Assembly (NCBI RefSeq): GCF_013694245.2
Contig: NZ_CP059322.2
Coordinates: forward strand, 5,649,001 to 5,713,000
DNA from: Micromonospora ferruginea
Lineage (GTDB): Bacteria; Actinomycetota; Actinomycetes; Mycobacteriales; Micromonosporaceae
Length of the DNA stretch: 64,000 nt
Direction: 5' to 3'
Positions 58,710 through 64,000 of the stretch are shown piece by piece (position 1 is the stretch's first letter; the number at the start of each line of letters is the position of its first letter). Made by a program: the position numbers and the translations under genes. The notes under the pieces are model-generated. The model saw nothing but the letters and a program-made list of their open reading frames with translations. It had not been told where the DNA came from and made no database searches.

Positions 58710-59809
58710 CCGCCCCGCCCGAGGCCGCCCCGCCCGAAGGCGACGTGCCGGGCGCCGCCCCGCCGCCCCGTCGGACCCCGACCGGTTCCGGGTCGGTCGG
58801 CGCGCCGCCCGCCCGACCCGTACCGCCGCCGGCCGACCCGGCCGAGCGCCGCGCCCGGGCCACCCAGTCGTTCTGGACCGCGGTGGTCGGCGTGCCGGCG
58901 GTCTTCTCGGTGCTCCGGCTCGGCGTCGAGGCGGGCGGCGAGTTGCAGACCACGCTGCTGCTGGTGGCCAACGTCGGCACCGTCAACCTGCTGGCCGGCT
59001 TCCTCACCACGGCCGCCGCGCTGCTCTCCACCGCCCTGGTCGCGGTCTTCGCGCTCGGCGCGGTGCTGCGGGTGAGCGTGGAGCGGATGCCGCCCGGCAC
59101 CCGCCGCCCGCTCTTCGCCCGATGGGTGGACAGCACCCCGGCCTGGTTCGCGGTGGCCAGCTTCCTGCTCGCGCTGGGCACCTGGCCGCTGCTGTACCTG
59201 CCGCTGCTGCTCCCGGCGTTCGTGGCCGCCTTCCAGCTCAGCCCGGAACGGCTGCACGAGCAGCGGGCACCCCGCCTGCTGCTGCTCGCCGCCGGCTTCG
59301 CCGGATATCTCTGGCTGCTCGGGCCCACCCTGCTCGACGCCGTCCGGCAGCGGGAGGCGCTCGCGTTGACGCTCCTGGTCGTACCCCCGGTGCTGGCGCT
59401 CTTCGTGACCGGCCCGCTGCCGGCGGCGGTGATCCGGCCGCTCGCCTCGATCACCGAGGCGGCGGTGCTGGCCATGCTGGTCTGGGCCGCACTACCGGTG
59501 ATCACCACGCCGGTGCTGCCGCTGACCGTGACCACCGTCGAGTCGTCGCCCGGCGTCATGGAGGACGTCCGCGGTCACGTGGTCACCGTGGACGACGTCG
59601 ACGTGGTGCTCCTCCAGGAGCGCGGCGGCGTGCGTTACCTGCCGGTCGGCCAGGTACGCGCGCAGGTGCTCTGCCCGAGCGAGGACGAACTGCCCCGGCG
59701 GCAACTGCGGGTGCGCGACTTCCACGTGGAGGACTCGCTGTTGGAGGGGCTGGGCCGCCGGGTCCGCCCGGTGCACCGGATCGACGCCGCCTGCCGCACG
59801 GCCACCTGA
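58706..59809 (+). CDS. Polytopic membrane protein, 367 aa
   Basis: A 367-residue protein with a Pro-rich cytoplasmic N-terminus of about 55 residues, then roughly eight hydrophobic segments (TLLLVANVGTVNLLAGFLTTAAALLSTALVAVFALGAV, WFAVASFLLALGTWPLLYLPLLLPAFVAAF, LLLLAAGFAGYLWLLGPTLL and others), and a soluble C-terminal domain of about 100 residues (VTTVESSPGVMEDVRGHVVTVDDVDVVLLQERGGVRYLPVGQV). No transporter family is recognised. It is translationally coupled to the solute-binding lipoprotein gene (ATGA), suggesting a joint role, perhaps in sensing. Confidence 0.75.
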   Translation: MTAPPEAAPPEGDVPGAAPPPRRTPTGSGSVGAPPARPVPPPADPAERRARATQSFWTAVVGVPAVFSVLRLGVEAGGELQTTLLLVANVGTVNLLAGFLTTAAALLSTALVAVFALGAVLRVSVERMPPGTRRPLFARWVDSTPAWFAVASFLLALGTWPLLYLPLLLPAFVAAFQLSPERLHEQRAPRLLLLAAGFAGYLWLLGPTLLDAVRQREALALTLLVVPPVLALFVTGPLPAAVIRPLASITEAAVLAMLVWAALPVITTPVLPLTVTTVESSPGVMEDVRGHVVTVDDVDVVLLQERGGVRYLPVGQVRAQVLCPSEDELPRRQLRVRDFHVEDSLLEGLGRRVRPVHRIDAACRTAT

Positions 59810-59836
59810 GTTCCGGTCACGGGCGGACCCGACGAC

Positions 59837-61000
59837 TCAGTAGGACTTGTCCTGGCCCAGCACGTGCTGGGCGACGAAGTTGAGGATCATCTCGCGGCTG
59901 ACCGGGGCGATCCGCCCGGCCCGCACCGCGCCGAGCAGCGTCGCCACGCCGTACTCGGTGGTCATGCCGGCCCCGCCGAGCGCCTGGACGGCGGTGTCCA
60001 CGGCGAGCGCGGCGGCCTCGCCGGCCGCGTACTTGGCCATGTTGCCGGAGACGCCGGCCTCCAGGTCGCGGCCGGCGTCGTAGAGCGCCGCCGCCTTCTG
60101 GATCATCAGGCGGGCCAGTTCCACCTGCACGGCCGCGTGCGCGAGCGGGTGCGCCACGCCCTGGTGGGAGCCGATCGACCGGCCGCCCCAGACCTTGCGG
60201 GTGGTGGTGTAGTCGGACGCCTTCTCGATCGCGTACCGGCCGGTGCCGGCGCCCATCGCGGCGACCGTGATCCGCTCCGGGTTGAGCCCGGCGAACAGCG
60301 CCGGCAGGCCGGCGTCCAGCGACTCGCCGACCAGCGCGTCGGCGGGCAGCCGGACGTCGTCCAGGTAGAGCAGGAACTGGTTCTCCGGGGACAGGATCTC
60401 CATGTCCAGCCTGGACTTCTCCAGCCCGGGCGCATCGGTGGGCACGATGAACAACGCCGGCTTGAGCTTCCCGGTCGCGGAGTCCTCGGTGCGTGCCACC
60501 ACCAGCACGTGGTCGGCCTCGTCGACGCCGGAGATGTAGACCTTACGGCCGGAGACCAGCCAGTCGTCGCCGTCGCGGCGGGCCACCGTGCCGAGCCGGT
60601 GGAAGTTCGAGCCGGCGTCCGGCTCGGTGATCGCGAAGACGATCTTCTGGGAGCCGTCGGCGAGCCCGGGAAGGTGCTTCTTGCGCTGCTCCTCGGTGCC
60701 GTGCTTGGTGATCACGGTGGCGGCGATGGCGGGGGAGACCACGAGCAGCAGCAGCGGGCAGCCCGCCGCGGCCAGCTCCTCGCAGACCAGCGCCAGTTCG
60801 GTGATGCCGCCGCCCCCGCCGCCGTACTCGGTGGGGATGTTGACGCCGAGGTAGCCGAGTCTTCCGGCCTCATGCCACAACTCGGTGGTGTGCTCACCGG
60901 CCTTGGCCTTGCGGACGAAGTAGTCGTGGCCGTACCTGCGGCCCAGCGCGCGCACGGCGTCGCGGAGCTGGTCCTGTTCGGGCGTGAGGTCGAAGTTCAC
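59837..61000 (-). CDS. Acyl-CoA dehydrogenase
   Basis: A 387-residue FAD-dependent dehydrogenase that makes enoyl-CoA from acyl-CoA. It has the ACAD N-terminal helices (FDLTPEQDQLRDAVRALGRRYG), the FAD/substrate motif FAITEPDAGSNFHRLGTVARR, the YISGVDEADHVLVVART segment and the C-terminal QALGGAGMTTEYGVATLLGAVRAGRIAPVSREMILNFVAQHVLG. The usual catalytic Glu of short-chain enzymes is not obvious. GTG 61000 overlaps the carboxylase stop as GTGA. With acyl-CoA carboxylase upstream, a role in branched-chain or related acyl-CoA catabolism (isovaleryl/citronellyl type) is inferred. Confidence 0.92.
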   Translation of the reverse strand: MNFDLTPEQDQLRDAVRALGRRYGHDYFVRKAKAGEHTTELWHEAGRLGYLGVNIPTEYGGGGGGITELALVCEELAAAGCPLLLLVVSPAIAATVITKHGTEEQRKKHLPGLADGSQKIVFAITEPDAGSNFHRLGTVARRDGDDWLVSGRKVYISGVDEADHVLVVARTEDSATGKLKPALFIVPTDAPGLEKSRLDMEILSPENQFLLYLDDVRLPADALVGESLDAGLPALFAGLNPERITVAAMGAGTGRYAIEKASDYTTTRKVWGGRSIGSHQGVAHPLAHAAVQVELARLMIQKAAALYDAGRDLEAGVSGNMAKYAAGEAAALAVDTAVQALGGAGMTTEYGVATLLGAVRAGRIAPVSREMILNFVAQHVLGQDKSY

Positions 61001-62994
61001 TGCGGGTCCTCCTCGGGGTCGACCACGGCCAGTACCGCGCCCGTCTCCACCTGGCCGCCGGGCGGCACCGGCAGCTCCGCCACCACACCGTCGGCCGGGG
61101 CGAGCACGGGATGTTCGAGCTTCATCGCTTCCAGCGTCAGCAGCAGGTCACCGGCGGCGACCCGCTGACCGACCTCGACGTGCACCTTGGTCACCGCGCC
61201 GGGCAGCGGCGCGAGCAGCGAACCGGCGGCCAGCGCCGCGGTGGGCCGGGGCAGCCGCGGCAGCTCGGTGAGGCTCGCCGCCCCGTCCGGGCCGTCCACG
61301 AAGACCGCCGACCCCACCCGGTGTACGCGGAACGCGTGCCGCACCCCGTCGACGTCGAGCACCACCCGATCCGGCGCGGCGCTCACCAGCTCGGTGTTAA
61401 GCGGGGCCCCTTCCTCTACCGAATCCGTTAAGCGGGGGCCCCGCCTTTCCCACTCGGCGAGCGTGCCGGTGCGGGTGAGGCGGTAGGTGACCTCGATGTC
61501 GGTGAAGCGGGCGAGCTGGGGGACGGCGGGCACGTTGCGCCAGCCCGACGGCAGGCCGGCCAGCACCGGGGCGGCGGCCCGGCGGGCGGCGGCGCCGGCC
61601 AGCGCGGCGGCCAACGCGGCCAGCGGGAGCTGGTCGGCCGGCAACAGCGGTTCGAAGACCTCGGGATGCCGGTCCAGGAAGCCGGTGTCCACGTCCGCGG
61701 CGGCGAACTCGGGGCTGCGCAGCACCCGGACCAGCAGGTCCCGGTTGGTGGCCACGCCGTGCAGCTCGGCCCGGGCCAGCGCGCCGGCCAGGGCGCGGGC
61801 CGCCTCGGCCCGGGTCGGCGCCCAGGCGATCAGCTTGGCCAGCATCGAGTCGTAGTGCACGCCCACCGTCGAGCCGTCCACCACGCCCGAGTCGAGACGC
61901 AGGCCGGCGCGGGCCAGGTTCCCGAACTCGCGGTCCACCCCGGGGATCGCGAACCGGTGCAACGTGCCGGTGGCCGGGCGGAAGCCCTGGGCCGGTTCCT
62001 CGGCGCAGAGGCGTACCTCGATCGCGTAACCGCGCATCCAGGCCGTGTCGGTTGCCCCTGCCGGCAGCGGCTCGCCCTCGGCCACCAGCAGTTGCAGCCG
62101 GACCAGGTCCAGCCCGGTGGTCAGCTCGGTGACCGGGTGCTCCACCTGGAGGCGGGTGTTCATCTCCAGGAAGTGGACCTGCCCGTCCGGCGCGAGCAGG
62201 AACTCCACCGTGCCGGCGCCCACGTAGTCGACCGCCCGGCCGGCCGCCACCGCCGCCTCGTGCAGCCGCATCCGCACGTCGTCGGGGAGCACGCCGGGCG
62301 CCTCCTCGATGATCTTCTGGTGCCGGCGCTGGATGGAGCAGTCGCGTACCCCCTGCGCCACCACCGTGCCGTGGGTGTCGCCGAAGATCTGCACCTCGAC
62401 GTGCCGGCCGCGCTCGACGTACCGCTCGATGAAGACGGTGCCGTCGCCGAACGCCGCCGCCGCCTCGCGGCGCGCGCCCGCGACGGCCTCGGCCAGCCCG
62501 GCCGCGTCGCGGACCACCCGCATGCCCCGGCCGCCGCCGCCCGCGCTGGCCTTCACCAGCACCGGGAAGTCGGTGACCTGCTCCGGGTCGGTCCAGGTGG
62601 GCAGCATCGGCACGCCCGCGTCGGCGAGCAGCGCCTTGGCGGCCATCTTGTCGCCCATCGCGGCGATCGCCTTGGCCGATGGCCCCACCCAGGTCAGGCC
62701 GGCGTCGGTCACCGCGGCCGCGAACTCGGCGTTCTCGGCGAGGAAGCCGTAGCCGGGGTGCACGGCGTCCGCGCCGGACCGCCGGGCCGCGTTCAGGATC
62801 AGGTCGATGCGCAGGTACGTCTCGGCGGGCGTGTTGCCCGGCAACCGGACCGCCAGGTCGGCCTCGGCCACGAACGGCGCGTCGGCGTCCGCGTCGGAGT
62901 GCACGGCCACGGTCGCCACGCCGAGCGCCCGGCAGGTGGCGAAGACCCGGCGGGCGATCTCCCCCCGGTTCGCCACGAGAAGCTTCGTGATCAT
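60997..62994 (-). CDS. Acyl-CoA carboxylase alpha subunit (biotin carboxylase/BCCP)
   Basis: A 665-residue fusion. The biotin carboxylase domain (1-450) has VANRGEIARRVFATCRALG, the ATP-grasp loop KASAGGGGRGMRVV, HVEVQIFGDTHG, RDCSIQRRHQKIIEEAPG and EMNTRLQVEHPVTE. A middle domain follows, then the biotinyl domain with the biotinylated Lys625 in LEAMKLEHP. It carboxylates a BCCP-bound biotin for the adjacent carboxyltransferase. In the linker before the biotinyl domain, residues about 515-534 are encoded by a dispersed palindromic repeat that also supplies a TTA codon (Leu522). ATG 62994 follows the carboxyltransferase stop by 11 bp with AGGGGG upstream. Confidence 0.95.
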   Translation of the reverse strand: MITKLLVANRGEIARRVFATCRALGVATVAVHSDADADAPFVAEADLAVRLPGNTPAETYLRIDLILNAARRSGADAVHPGYGFLAENAEFAAAVTDAGLTWVGPSAKAIAAMGDKMAAKALLADAGVPMLPTWTDPEQVTDFPVLVKASAGGGGRGMRVVRDAAGLAEAVAGARREAAAAFGDGTVFIERYVERGRHVEVQIFGDTHGTVVAQGVRDCSIQRRHQKIIEEAPGVLPDDVRMRLHEAAVAAGRAVDYVGAGTVEFLLAPDGQVHFLEMNTRLQVEHPVTELTTGLDLVRLQLLVAEGEPLPAGATDTAWMRGYAIEVRLCAEEPAQGFRPATGTLHRFAIPGVDREFGNLARAGLRLDSGVVDGSTVGVHYDSMLAKLIAWAPTRAEAARALAGALARAELHGVATNRDLLVRVLRSPEFAAADVDTGFLDRHPEVFEPLLPADQLPLAALAAALAGAAARRAAAPVLAGLPSGWRNVPAVPQLARFTDIEVTYRLTRTGTLAEWERRGPRLTDSVEEGAPLNTELVSAAPDRVVLDVDGVRHAFRVHRVGSAVFVDGPDGAASLTELPRLPRPTAALAAGSLLAPLPGAVTKVHVEVGQRVAAGDLLLTLEAMKLEHPVLAPADGVVAELPVPPGGQVETGAVLAVVDPEEDPQ
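61396..61448. repeat. Dispersed palindromic repeat family B, copy 2, inside a gene
   Basis: GTTAAGCGGGGCCCCTTCC, 13 bases, then GTTAAGCGGGGGCCCCGCC: the same architecture as 22587-22638. The arms GCGGGGCCCC (61401-61410) and GGGGCCCCGC (61435-61444) pair. Unlike copy 1 it lies inside the carboxylase gene and is read through in frame. Confidence 0.85.
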
Positions 62995-63005
62995 TCGCCA
63001 GCCCC

Positions 63006-64000
<995 letters not shown>

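Overview
The window is a very GC-rich actinomycete chromosome segment with dense coding, frequent GTG starts and many ATGA or GTGA gene overlaps. Gene content and order point to Micromonosporaceae, most likely Micromonospora. Its backbone (SRP RNA, dnaX, ybaB, recR, leuA, lysC, asd, a metallophosphoesterase, a PonA2-like penicillin-binding protein, a WhiB4/WblA-type regulator, two ArsA-like ATPases, RidA, MBL hydrolase) follows an order that I recall as conserved in mycobacteria and other actinobacteria. That is comparative knowledge from memory, not a search. No prophage, transposase, CRISPR array or rRNA operon was seen.

Layout. 1-4.9 kb: two coupled genes of unknown function, an ABC exporter operon with its own two-component system, and a Nudix hydrolase. 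4.9-7.8 kb: a secreted modular GH26-type mannanase whose promoter carries a perfect 12-bp operator-like palindrome, then a small HTH/membrane-protein pair. 8-13.7 kb: tRNA-Ser, SRP RNA, dnaX, a secreted seven-repeat beta-propeller, ybaB and recR. 13.9-19.9 kb: a five-gene peptide ABC importer. 19.9-28.5 kb: an HNH lipoprotein, two MFS exporters, leuA with a leucine-rich leader peptide and attenuator-like hairpin, an ArsR-type regulator, a nitroreductase and a lipoprotein. 28.7-31 kb: lysC (with an internal start for a beta subunit) and asd.

31-41 kb: a GAF-GGDEF diguanylate cyclase, a frameshifted phosphoesterase gene, a YGSN-motif protein, a secreted 5'-nucleotidase, an MFS protein, a ChaA-like antiporter, tRNA-Pro, a metallophosphoesterase and a YqeY protein. 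41-50 kb: the penicillin-binding protein/WhiB/ArsA/RidA/MBL block. 49.6-55.6 kb: a 1192-residue class III cyclase-ATPase-repeat protein and a transmembrane Ser/Thr kinase. 55.8-59.8 kb: a secreted tripeptidyl-aminopeptidase-like hydrolase, a solute-binding lipoprotein and a membrane protein. 59.8-64 kb: an acyl-CoA carboxylase and acyl-CoA dehydrogenase operon, cut by the right edge.

The more unusual content is in small elements. Two dispersed palindromic repeat families occur twice each; one copy lies in frame inside the carboxylase gene and gives it a TTA codon, and another copy supplies an MFS stop codon. A 36-bp motif with DnaA-box-like halves occurs upstream of two unrelated operons at 33/36 identity. 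I found no wholly new multi-gene system that the sequence alone can establish.
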